NCBI RefSeq assembly: GCF_038396675.1
Contig: NC_088934.1
Location: forward strand, 48,104,001-48,168,000
DNA: 64,000 nucleotides
Direction: 5' to 3'
Origin: Hydra vulgaris
Lineage: Eukaryota; Cnidaria; Hydrozoa; Anthoathecata; Hydridae
The notes beneath the pieces were generated by a model. That model was not told where the DNA came from, searched no databases, and saw only the letters and a program-made list of their open reading frames with translations. A program made the translations under genes and the position numbers. The first letter of the stretch is position 1. Each line of letters starts with the position of its first letter. Shown piece after piece: positions 12,073-22,729 of this stretch.

Positions 12073-13015
12073 TTTTAACTTATTATGGTTTAACAAACAA
12101 GACATTTTCTTGGATAAAAAGCTACCTTACCGACCGAAAACAATATGTGATAAATCCGGATTCTGGTAAATTAAATATTCTGTGCGGAGTACCACAAGGT
12201 TCAATTTATGATTTTCACTCGAACTAATCATAAATATGAAACATTCAATGAGTAATTACTACATTCAATGAGTAATTACATTCAATGAGTAATTACTACA
12301 TCCCATTCAATGAGTAATTACTACATCCCAGACATTCAATGAGTAATTACTACATCCCACTAACATCACTCAAAAAATCTGACTTCTCGACTATATGCCG
12401 GGGACCACGCTTGTGGAATTCGGTTCTTGACAAAAATATGAAAAAAATAAAATCTATTGCTACATTTAAAAGAACTATAAAAAAACACTTACAAAATTTA
12501 AACATTACGTACATTCTCTCATTTTTTTGAAAAAAAAATCGAAATAGTTTTGTATTTTTAATTTTTTATGTACTTTATTTAATTTTAATATTGTATTGAA
12601 TATGTATATGCATATGAAGCGAATTAAATTTTTGTTTTGTTTTGTTTATTGTCTTTAATATGTATACGAACATGTGCAGATTTGTAATTTTTTATTTGTT
12701 ATTTTATATTTTAACTTTATCTTAAATTTCTTCTTTTTTTAACTTTAAGTTCTTTTTTTAACTTTAAGTTCTTTTTTAACCTTCTAAAATTTCTAACCTA
12801 ATTTTTTTTTTTTTTTAAACTTATTAATCACTCTTTCATGTTATATTGGAAGATGTAAAATTTAATTGTATTTTTTTTGTATTTCACAAAGGGGCTTGAT
12901 AATTAGTCATTTTGACTTCAACTTGCCCCAGTCAGCTTGTAATTATATATATTTGTTTAAATTTATAAATAACATTGTAAAATGTGTAAAATGACGATAT
13001 AAATAGAAATTCTTA
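12073..13015 (+). pseudogene. internally deleted CR1-like LINE copy
   Basis: 12085-12205 encodes the RT block GLTNKTFSWIKSYLTDRKQY and CGVPQGS. At about 12207 it jumps, with a deletion of the catalytic core, to the C-terminal part (FTRINHKYE-like) also present at 8297. From 12339 to 13015 it is nearly identical to 8330-9015, including C-terminal frame, 3' UTR hairpin and A-rich end. The junction carries five tandem partial copies of CATTCAATGAGTAATTACTA (12243-12360). Confidence 0.88.
12243..12360. repeat. tandem partial copies at a LINE deletion joint
   Basis: Five copies of a 17-32-bp segment (CATTCAATGAGTAATTAC, some with TACATCCCA) of which the parental LINE has one. This looks like slippage or end-joining repair at the deletion breakpoint. 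Confidence 0.85.
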
Positions 13016-13089
13016 AAAACGTTTCTATGCATTTTATTTTTAATTGTATAAACAGCGAAATAAATGTTAGAAAAGAGAGAGAAGAAAAA

Positions 13090-13092
<3 letters not shown>

Positions 13093-13130
<38 letters not shown>
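13093..13130. repeat. A-run and (TA)n
   Basis: Poly-A followed by about 15 TA units. Confidence 0.9.
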
Positions 13131-13131
<1 letters not shown>

Positions 13132-13950
13132 CACAAAAAGATTTTAAAAAAAGTGATACTTGCAAATGATAGGAAAATAAGTAAACAACAACTAAACTAT
13201 AAATACATAAAAAGAAAAGCATTGATTTAAATCTTTTATGCATCTCATGCTCAACTCTTAGAATGTATAACAAAAATCATACCAGAAATGAAAAAAATTA
13301 TTGCAGAAATTCTTGTGATATAAAATGGGGCTTTTTCTTAACTTTATACATGCTGAGTCATACAGGGTTTTTTTCGAAGCTTTATAAATAATGAGCCATA
13401 CAGGGGCATACCGAAGAGATCATAAAAGTTTAGGGAGAAGGGGTGAAGTATCTGTTTTTTGCAAGTTGGGATAATATAAAGACTTGCCAAATGCAGGCCA
13501 ACTAATTTTTGAATTAAAATTTTTTTGGGATTATAGATACCCCTCTGCCCCCTAAGAGACAGTCTTTATTCCATATAAAATTAAAATAAAAATAAATAAA
13601 AATAAAAATTTTAGTTTCGTTTATAAATGCTAATAAAACGTCAATAAACTTATTTAAAAAAATACGAAGACTTTATAAATATACTTGGTTTTTATGAGTT
13701 TTTTTCTGGCTACTTTTCAACCTCTCTGCGGTCCATGACACTCTCATTAATATAAATGATTATAAATTATATAGATTATAATTGATCCTACGTACCTTTT
13801 TCATGAACACAACTTTTTAAGTCAAGGAATACTAAGACAGTTTTAGCATAATGAGGTGATAGTTGGTCAGAATGATCAATGACTGTTAGATTGATAACTG
13901 ATCAGACCATAGTACAGCTTTCTAATCTTTTATAATTGCCAGAATGAAAT
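13131..13950. other. no feature recognised
   Basis: AT-rich sequence with a diverged direct repeat near 13350-13405 (GAGTCATACAGGG and GAGCCATACAGGG, each next to TTTATA). No ORF of note. Confidence 0.5.
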
Positions 13951-13952
13951 TA

Positions 13953-14115
13953 TAACTGCCGTGGCGTAGTTGTTAGAGCGCTTGCTTTATAACCAAGTGA
14001 TCCAGGACTCGAAGCGAGCTCTGGCCATATTTTGCGTTATCGGTAAGGAATATAGCATTAACTTTCTAGTTAATGCTTTTTCGCGGTGTTCTGTGGCAAA
14101 ACAGTCTTTGTGCAA
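13953..14115 (+). mobile_element. tRNA-derived SINE
   Basis: tRNA-like head with an A box in TGGCGTAGTTGTTAGAGCGC and B-box-like CGAAGCGAGCTCTGG, then the family-specific tail TTCGCGGTGTTCTGTGGCAA and an A-rich end. The body has an internal hairpin (GCATTAACT/AGTTAATGC). Confidence 0.8.
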
Positions 14116-14298
14116 CTAAAACAAAAATTAAAAAGAAAATTAAACTACGCTCATTTTATTTAAGTAAAGATGTTGATTTTAACATTTTTAAAGGTAGCTT
14201 TAGTTATTCAAACAAGTATATCTGGTTCAAACTCCGAGTCAAACTATATTTTACTTTTTTGGAAAAGCTTTTATATTATCTGTGTGTAATCGATTGTT

Positions 14299-14490
14299 TT
14301 AAACAAAATTCATACCAGTTTTTATTTCTTGAAGTTCATTACTTAAATTGTTAATATAATGTTGCAGAGATTCAATTTTTAAATTTAAGTCTTTCAGTGT
14401 TTCTTTGAAAAACGACATTATGGTTTCTTCTTGATTATTAAGTAGTTCTCTCATCATTACAACGGAGACATATTCAGTTGATTTGCTCAT
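14299..14490 (-). pseudogene. LINE ORF1-like coiled-coil N-terminus
   Basis: Begins MSKSTEYVSVVMMRELLNNQ and continues for 63 codons as a heptad-rich helix (KDLNLKIESLQHYINNLSNE) typical of the coiled-coil N-terminus of non-LTR ORF1 proteins. It stops after about 60 residues where LINE ORF1 would go on to RNA-binding domains, so it is a truncated fragment. Which LINE it belonged to cannot be told. Confidence 0.45.
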
Positions 14491-14669
14491 TTTATTAATG
14501 TTAACTTTTAAATATATAAGTAATAAATAAATTTGTAGATTTAAAATTTCTTAAATTTATCCACGCGAAGAAAAGAAAAAACATGTCCGATCACAATTAA
14601 ACTTACTTATAAAAAATGTGTTTTTATATGAGCCAGCATAATATTGTTAAGGTTTTATGCTTTGAACAG

Positions 14670-14850
14670 ATTATTACTATAAATAAATAAAAAGAGGTCC
14701 TTATATGGATGCTTGAGGAATTCCGCATATGTTAAACAAATTAAATGATTTTCTTTCACCCTCAGCCACAACACAAACCAACTGCGTTTGACTATTTAGT
14801 TAACTTTTGAACCAAATGAATATATTTCCAGCTTTCCGTACTACTTGAAC
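14670..14850 (-). pseudogene. LINE RT scrap
   Basis: The minus strand reads FIWFKS*LNSQTQLVCV, then SFNLFNICGIPQASI*GPLF, corresponding to the W-KSYL..R.Q and GVPQGSILGPLLF motifs of CR1-like RT. Two in-frame stops make it dead. Confidence 0.75.
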
Positions 14851-14931
14851 TTTTTTTTTTAAATTTGTAAATATAGTACCTAAAGCTTTTCTTAGTGAAA
14901 ACATCCACATGAAACACTCACAGAAAACACC

Positions 14932-14995
14932 CTCTTTTTTAAAAAGAGGGCGTTTTTTGGCTATTTAAAAAATTTTTAAATAGCCAGAAATATTT
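14932..14995. repeat. two consecutive hairpins
   Basis: CCCTCTTTTTTAAAAAGAGGG is followed at once by GGCTATTTAAA...TTTAAATAGCC. They resemble the folded ends of a small foldback, but no flanking duplication was found. Confidence 0.75.
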
Positions 14996-15171
14996 CTTGT
15001 AAAATGAAGAATTTAGAAAGTGTAAATAGAATTATAGTTCTAAAAATGTCTAAATTTTTAAAAGCTTTTACATTTCTAATCAAATCCAGTTTGATCGCTG
15101 TCATATTGATCGATGTGTAAAAAAATTGTCAGAAGATTTTAAATTTGTGATGTCACCACTTGGTAATATTT

Positions 15172-15268
15172 AGAGCAGCCGTGGTGCAGTGGTAGCGCAC
15201 TTGCCTCAGAAACAAAGGATCCCTAGTTCAAACCCTATCTCTGGACAAGTTTTGCAACATCGCCGTCT
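15172..15268 (+). mobile_element. tRNA-derived SINE, short copy
   Basis: A box GTGGTGCAGTGGTAGCGC and B box GTTCAAACCC are both clear; then a TTTTGCAACATCGCCGTCTAA segment and A-run. The long 3' body seen at 13953 is absent. Confidence 0.8.
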
Positions 15269-15963
15269 AAAAAAATTGTCAAAAGATTATTAATTTGTAA
15301 AGTCACCAAGTTTAATATTGGTATAATTTATGCTGCAGTTAAACCATGCGGAAAAATTTATTGTTTTAACGAAACTGAAAAACCTTAAAGAGTAATATTA
15401 TTTATTATTAACAGTATTTGGTAAAATCATTTACTCTCACATTCTTTATTATCTTTAGTTCTTCTTTGTTTTGTTTTGCCTTTAAGTTATTTATTACTCC
15501 TCAAGTCCTTTATAGTATTGGAGACGATTTTTATATATAAATATTTTTTTTTTTGGTTATTATTAAATCCTTTCTTTGGCTCTTTAACCAATTTTTTACA
15601 CGAAAAAAAACGTTTTACAATATAGAACGTTTGATGATAAAGATTAATTAGTTTTATGTAAAATATTTTATGTAAAATATGTAAAACGAATGTTTTATTT
15701 GATTTTAGAGCTGCGTACTTCTTTGTAAAAACCTGGTACACCCTATAAATTAAAAATTAAAAATAGATTATAAGCATTTCTTTTTTTATCTTAAACTTAA
15801 TCTTGATATAACGTGACCATAAATGTTGCAGGAAAATACGAACATCCTTGTAAAGCATTTTATCTTTGGAATTCGGAATATTTGTACTGAAGCTCAATTT
15901 ATTGTTAGATTTTTTTTATTATTTCAATGCATAGAGAAATAGATTTCAAATTAAATGACATGA

Positions 15964-16118
<155 letters not shown>

Positions 16119-16733
16119 AAGTATGCTTAAACTAAATATGTAAATATATTTAGTTTAAACATAGATTTATAGGTTATTAAAGCACTTATAGACCGTTTAC
16201 TGAAGATCAGCCTAACTTACAATTTATTGCGTTATTTCTGACGTGGGCATGTTCCCGTATAATGAAAATGCCTTGATGCTACGGTAATGAAATATACATG
16301 TCAGTTTACTTCCTATCTTAATCAAAATATGTTCAAAAACAGTTTGTAGGTACTATGGAAAATAAAGATGAATTACAAAAAACAGGGAATGTAAATAAAA
16401 AGCAATATGCCTAAAGAAATGAAAACAAGTATAAAACTTATAAGTATATTTGAATTAAATATATTAATGCTTAGCTAAAAAATAATCAAAGCAATTTTTT
16501 TAAAAACCAAACTTTCTTTTTTAATTATCTTATACATAACATGGTGTTAATAATATTAGTGATCCCCGGTTCAAATTTGTTATTGATATTAAATTCATTA
16601 GCATAGCATTCATTTAATCATTATTGCGTAACTTATTTCTCTTTGTTAGGTTTGATTAGTATAATATTAACATTTTAAACGACATTATGTCTATGCCTAA
16701 AAGCACACCAATTACATAAGGTACATGTACATT

Positions 16734-16897
<164 letters not shown>

Positions 16898-16991
16898 TAT
16901 TTATGTTTATTGAATTAAATAGTAAATTAAAACTAAAAAAAAATGATGTATATTTTTTTTGTCAACCAAATAAACAATATGGGAGTATCCT

Positions 16992-17215
<224 letters not shown>

Positions 17216-17423
17216 TCTTCTTCTTTTTCTAACAAAATATTACAATGAGTTACTCTATCTAATGAAATTAATTATATTTAAAGTTTATTATTTTTAGTAC
17301 TAGGGCTAAAAAACACAAAATATTTTTTACTTGCTCGACAAATAACTTTTACTCAATTTATTCTTGTTATTCTAATTTAAAAAGTTTGTTTATGTTTATT
17401 AATGTATAATTACAATTATTTTT

Positions 17424-17425
17424 AG
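17424..17425 (+). promoter_or_regulatory. splice-acceptor-like AG before the GPCR ATG
   Basis: TTATTTTTAG lies seven bases before the ATG at 17433. In Hydra, where spliced-leader trans-splicing is known, this is a plausible trans-splice site, or the end of a 5' UTR intron. Confidence 0.45.
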
Positions 17426-17432
17426 AATAAAA

Positions 17433-18686
17433 ATGATTAGCAAAACTATTATTTTGGCGGTCTTAATGATGGTGTCTATGATGAGCAGCGTAATAGCAAT
17501 AGGAATCATTGAAAACCAAACACCAATAAATTTTATGACATCGGCATGGCAATCAACAACACATAAACTCATTTCTCATAAGGCAAATAGAAAATCTGGT
17601 ATTGATATTTCAAAACTCTCTCTGCTCGAAATTTGTAAGACTTTTAAAATTTCGACACAGAACTGCTCGTGTACATTGCTTATGATGAAGCCATTATGTG
17701 ACTTTTTAAATATAACAACTGTATCGATAAAGTTTAAGTGTGATTCTGTAAGTAACACAGGAATAGCCATTGCAAATATTATATCTTCGGTTCTCGGACT
17801 TTTAGGCAATGGATTAGTAATTGTCTTTGCTTTTATGAACCGAAAAGATTCCTCGAGATTTAGACATTTAATATCTGGTCTTGCGCTTGCTGATTTTGCA
17901 TTTGCTGCTGTTCTATTTTTGATGAGTGTACCTCAAACATGGACTTGCAAATGGGTATACGGTCTAAATATGTGCAAGTTACTACGCGCATCATTGGCTG
18001 GTACTGCAAACATTGCTGTTGGATTTATAGTCATAATTGCAATAGATCGATTCTTTGTCATCATGCTACCATTTAGTAAATTATTAAGTGCAAACAGACT
18101 GCGTTTTATTATATATTTAAATGTTTTGGTGGGAATCGGATCTGTTATACCTCCCTTAGTTGTGCTTCAGGAAGGGGAATTTACAACATGTGTAGAAGTT
18201 TGGAGCAAGGATAAGTCGCGCATTTACACATGGTCATTGTTTGTTTTGTATTATGTTTTACCAATAGTTTCTCTTGCTGTGTTATACGGCGTCATAATGG
18301 TGCGGTTAAAAAGATCATATCAAGACAATAACATTTTAAGAGATAAGCAACTTAAATCTCGATATCGAAACAATAAGAATGTTATGATGATATTTGTATC
18401 AATTTTAGTATTATTTGCAATCTTGGTTTTACCTAATCGAATCTATTGGATTATCAACGACCAATATAATCTTAATAACATAAAAAATGCGCAAATTATA
18501 AGGTTTCTCAAAATGTTTTCCGATATACCCTACGGTCTTCATGCCGCTGTCAACCCCATAATTTATTCAGTAGTAGATATAAAATTCAAACAACAGTTGA
18601 AGGTTTTTTTTTGTGGTAAAAAGTTTGCTAATTTTTCAATTTATTCACGCAAAACAATTATTTCAACTATCTTGACGAACAGTTAA
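17433..18686 (+). CDS. rhodopsin-class (class A) G protein-coupled receptor, intronless
   Basis: 417 residues in one exon. Residues 1-23 form a hydrophobic signal peptide. The roughly 105-residue ectodomain has cysteines at 68, 78, 80, 89 and 103 and N-glycosylation sites at N28, N77 and N93. Class A hallmarks are present: GLLGNGLVIV (TM1, residues 122-131), the LALAD box in TM2, the C181-C253 disulfide pair, IDRF in place of DRY at the end of TM3 (204-207), a TM6 with LVLPN where CWxP is usual, and NPIIYS in TM7 (374-379), then a 38-residue tail. The topology fits peptide or glycoprotein-type receptors; the ligand cannot be named. The first ATG gives the signal peptide, supporting this start. 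AATAAA at 18831-18836 is a likely polyadenylation signal. Intronless class A receptors expanded lineage-specifically are common in cnidarians (established). Exact subfamily unknown. Confidence 0.93.
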   Translation: MISKTIILAVLMMVSMMSSVIAIGIIENQTPINFMTSAWQSTTHKLISHKANRKSGIDISKLSLLEICKTFKISTQNCSCTLLMMKPLCDFLNITTVSIKFKCDSVSNTGIAIANIISSVLGLLGNGLVIVFAFMNRKDSSRFRHLISGLALADFAFAAVLFLMSVPQTWTCKWVYGLNMCKLLRASLAGTANIAVGFIVIIAIDRFFVIMLPFSKLLSANRLRFIIYLNVLVGIGSVIPPLVVLQEGEFTTCVEVWSKDKSRIYTWSLFVLYYVLPIVSLAVLYGVIMVRLKRSYQDNNILRDKQLKSRYRNNKNVMMIFVSILVLFAILVLPNRIYWIINDQYNLNNIKNAQIIRFLKMFSDIPYGLHAAVNPIIYSVVDIKFKQQLKVFFCGKKFANFSIYSRKTIISTILTNS

Positions 18687-19450
18687 GTATCTGCTTCAAC
18701 CATATCAATGGACAGTAAAGTTTCTACATCAAGTTGTCAATAAACCAGTTTTAGAAATACGATACCGAATTATTACACTCTTAATATGAAGAATGTTTCA
18801 AATTAGTTATATATAAACTTGGCTTATTATAATAAATTCAAAAAAATTTGATTGGATTTAATTTTTTTATATATTTATCTAAAATGCTTTTGCTTAAATA
18901 TCAATGTAAATGCATAATTTATACTAACATAATTTTGTGGTTGTATAATTAAGTAGAATATTTGCATTTCTATATAACTTTAGATTTGTATATAAATGAC
19001 TTAGTGTAACCTGGGGCTCTTTAAATTTACTTATATAGTTGTTATTTTTTTGTTATTTCTAGTTTATGTATTATTTTGATATATTACATGAGAATTAACA
19101 TATGTAAAATAATAATAAAAAAAAAAGAGTTTATTTTAAATAAAAATATAGAAACAATGTCAAACTACAAAAACTTGAAATATTAGCTTTATTTAACAAA
19201 TCGAGAAAATTATTAGCGTATTTGACTACGGATTAAACTAAAGTTAAACCATTGAAAACTTGAACTGATAAGACAAGTAATTTTTTTCTATCTTGAACTA
19301 TTTTTATATTATAGAAAGGCTTTTAGTTTCTTATAACCTTTTTCGCAAAATGCCGTCAGACCATCGATGCAGACTGCTTGGTTAGCTTGCAGACGAGCTT
19401 CATCTTATTGTATTTAAATCTTGATTTACTTGCAGAGGTACTTAAATGCT
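18687..19450. other. GPCR 3' flank, otherwise empty
   Basis: AT-rich sequence with the 3' UTR to about 18860. No other gene or repeat recognised. Confidence 0.6.
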
Positions 19451-19452
19451 AT

Positions 19453-19612
19453 GCAGCCGTAGTGTTGTGGTCAGAGTTCTGGATTTAAATCTGGTGGTCT
19501 GTGGTTCAAATCCGACTTTGGCCTTATATATCATTGATAAGAAATAAAGTGTGATTTTCCTAGTTCTATTCGATTCCGCGCAGGACTGTGATAAGACTAC
19601 TACGACTTTTTG
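19453..19612 (+). mobile_element. tRNA-derived SINE, diverged
   Basis: GCAGCCGTAGTGTTGTGGTC then B box GGTTCAAATCCGACTTTGG; the body ends with CAGGACTGTGATAAGACTAC, the family tail. Confidence 0.75.
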
Positions 19613-19848
19613 TAACACCTAAATAACTAACCCACCCCACCCCTCCAAAAAAAAAAAAAAGAATTACAATAATTTTTACCAATAAAAAATAACATAGTTT
19701 AATAAACAAGACTAAATGAATTATTTTAAATTGGCATGAATTAAATAAACAACACTTAAAAAATTCAAACAATTAGTTTTGATCATATCACTTTTGAAAA
19801 AATAATGAAGTTTCAAGTAAGATTAAACAAAATAAACTTAATCTTATC

Positions 19849-20009
19849 TAGCGCCGTACTATCGCAAGTGCAACAAGTGCAATCGCACTGGGCCCCCTAT
19901 TAAATAAATTAGAAAAACTTTTCCAATACCATAAATTACTACGAATTAAAAGAAAAAAAATTTTGTTTAGTTTCTGCACAGGGCCCCCAAAAGTTACAGC
20001 ACGGCGCTG
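19849..20009. mobile_element. hAT MITE with perfect 8-bp TSD
   Basis: Terminal inverted repeats TAGCGCCGTACT and (reverse complement) CAGCGCCGTGCT, flanked on both sides by ATCTTATC (19841-19848, 20010-20017). 161 bp, noncoding, with internal GGGCCCCC motifs near both ends (subterminal repeats). Confidence 0.9.
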
Positions 20010-20017
20010 ATCTTATC

Positions 20018-20700
20018 CCTTATAATATTTGAGATTCTTGAGATTATTAATTGAGAGTTTTCTTTTAAAAATTTTTGTGTCATTTATTTTTCACATTGAT
20101 ATTTACACATCGATGTGAAACAATGTTTGATAAAACATCAATGTTTTGTTTTGAATATGTTTACACGATTTTACGTTAATTTGAGAAGATAAGTTTGCTT
20201 AAACTCAAATATTATCTCATTAGATATCAAATAGTGACGTTTATGGACCTTACGTAAAGTTCCTGCACCATTCGTAACATTTCTGGACCTTGCTTTTCAC
20301 TCTTTTTTCTTTAATGAAGTAAATTCCAAATGCACAAAAATGTTATGTAAACATTTTTTAAAACAGTTAATTTCTTTTTTTTTATGATAAATTAGTCAAG
20401 AATTTAGTTGATTAATTAAAGCATTGTAAACATGTTCAATTAAAAGATCTATTGCTTTAAAGATGTCTGTGTAAATAAATATATAGTTAATATTGTCAAA
20501 AAATATTATTTTAGTTAAAAGGCTTTAATATTAAAGAGCTTTTTCACATTGACGTTTCTATTCAATGGTTTTTATTTTCATTAAGTTTTTACAGGACTAT
20601 TTATTAAGATTTTAGAAAGTTATAACTTTTAATACCAGAGTAACAAGGCTAATTTCATAAATATGCAACAAAAATCAGAAAGACTAGAACTTAATATATT
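20018..20700. other. no feature recognised
   Basis: AT-rich, without credible ORFs. It includes repeated ACATTGAT/CATCGATG words around 20090-20125. Confidence 0.5.
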
Positions 20701-20703
20701 AAA

Positions 20704-20885
20704 AATCAGTTAGTAGTTATAGCGCAGTGGTTAGAGTGCTGCCTAAGACCCTAAAGGTTCGAAGTTCGATGCCAACTCTGGCCAGATAAACGACGTTTTT
20801 TAAGGGGGAGGCAAGAACTTTTTTGCAGTGCTCTGTGATAAGACCTTTTGGTTTTCTTAGAGCAACTTAAAAACTAAAAAAAATA
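20704..20885 (+). mobile_element. tRNA-derived SINE
   Basis: Head with TATAGCGCAGTGGTTAGAGT (A box) and GGTTCGAAGTTCGATGCC (B box); the tail CAGTGCTCTGTGATAAGACC leads into an A-rich end. Confidence 0.85.
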
Positions 20886-20889
20886 ACAA

Positions 20890-22675
20890 CTCAGATTGAG
20901 GAGCTGATAAAATTTGGCAAATATATGATGTCACGGTTAAATCATTCATTTCAGGTAATCCAGTGGTCATACGTTGTCCACAAGACACCCAGAGAACGTT
21001 ACAATTCTTTCCGTCCATCCCCGATTTAAATGATACGTCATTAAACCGGGAGCGGAGGGGTACTTTTTCAATTGCGTCCGTTGGACGTCGTTATATACGT
21101 TCGAAGTATAATGTCGTTAATTAAATACCGAAGAATATAGATAGTTTTTGATCAAGTGATCTTAAAAGTTGCCGACATACTATATAGCAAACAAAGCGAG
21201 CGTTTATTAGCATAACGTATTTTATTACAGTATTTTATGTTAGATTTTGATTTTATTGGTTATTTTTGGTTCGTGAAGAATATAATTCTCTATCTCATCA
21301 TATAATCAATTTATTTATGTTTAAATTAAAACTCAATGACAAATGTATATATAAATATACATTTTCAGTAATTCAGCATATTGTAACATAATAGGATATT
21401 ATTATATTTTATAATTATTCTAAATAATAATTCTAAAATATTACATATAATAATCATATTCTATTATATAATGATAATTTACTAAAATTGTTTTACAAGA
21501 AAATTAAAATTACTTTTTTTTTCAATAACTGAAACTATATTTTATTTTGCAAAGGTACTTCATAAGTGATTTTTTTCGTCTTTAATTTCATCAACTCTTA
21601 TAGCGCATAGCAAGTTACATAACTTTTACAACTAATATACTTTTTTTTCTCCCTCAAGTCCACACTATATAAATAATAATTCTAAGAAAAATTTAAAACT
21701 GTTTATTAATTTACATTAGATATTGTTTATTAATTTACATTTAATAATTGTCTAGGGTTTTAGAGTTGAATATTTTTTTTGTTTTTCCAAAAAAAATCCT
21801 CACATTTTAAGTCTGGTTTAAGAGTTTAAGAAATTGCAGAACAAGAAGGAGTCTTTTAAGATTGTTAACATAAATAAAAAGCACTGCCAAGAAGAGAATT
21901 TTCCAGACTTCACATATAGTCGTCATCTTTTTTTAATTCATTTATAAAAAGAATTAGGCCCAATATTCCAAAACAAGATAAAGAAAATACTGCAGCACTG
22001 TCAGACACTTTTTAATCTGTTAAGCAGAAGCAAAACTACATTACCTACTCTAATTACATTATCATCTTTATATCTCAACAGCACAAAAATGTGGAAGATG
22101 ATTTAGTTAGCCGTAAAAGTTACTTAGGAGGAGTTGTATACTTATCGAAAGACTTGAAAATGTTGCTGGTTGTCACTCAAACTATGACTTAGTAAACGAA
22201 AAGACAACCACTTTCAGATTACCAAGGTATCCATAAGAACATCAGGGATGAGTGAAAGCAATACCAAAATAAAATTTATCAGATAAACATGATACTGTAG
22301 TTCGTGGAAAACATTTTCCATCAAACTTCCAAGTTATTACAGTAAAAGAAGAGAAAGACCTCGAAATCCACTTGTGTATTAGAATTAATTCTCGAGTGTT
22401 TAGTGCTAAATCCTCTACTAGAAAAAAGAAGAATAACACAAGCTGAATGCTCTGTTAGATCAATAAAAAAAGATGAACTTTCTTTTTTCAATTTTCAAAA
22501 TTTGTAGAACTTGAAAAAATTAATCCACAGAAAGCATGAGTAACATAAATTCTTGAAATATTCTTGAGTAAAAATATTAACATGAGGTTATTGTTCGAGC
22601 TTTTGAATATTTTGCACGGTCGCTTAGTATATAAAATCAATTAAGAAATCGTTTTCAACTTTTTAGTATTGCTAC
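20890..22675. other. unassigned stretch
   Basis: Only short ORFs. 20955-21085 is GC-richer, with CCAGTGGTCATACGTTGTCC and TCCGTTGGACGTCG, which loosely recall the ACGTC-rich mini-element at 24937. 22240-22440 has an open minus frame with no motif. 21660-21740 contains a short direct repeat (TTGTTTATTAATTTACATT[TA]A). Confidence 0.4.
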
Positions 22676-22679
22676 CCTG

Positions 22680-22722
22680 ACACATATAATTTCAAAAGTT
22701 TCACTTTTGAAATTATATGTGT
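22680..22722. repeat. perfect hairpin, 19-bp arms
   Basis: Arms ACACATATAATTTCAAAAG and CTTTTGAAATTATATGTGT surround a TTTCA loop with no mismatch. Confidence 0.95.
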
Positions 22723-22729
22723 TATATCA

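Noticed and set aside
15487..15741. 84-aa minus-strand ORF starting MYQVFTKKYAALKSNK
   Set aside because: Lysine/phenylalanine-rich composition typical of chance ORFs in AT-rich DNA; no domain recognised.
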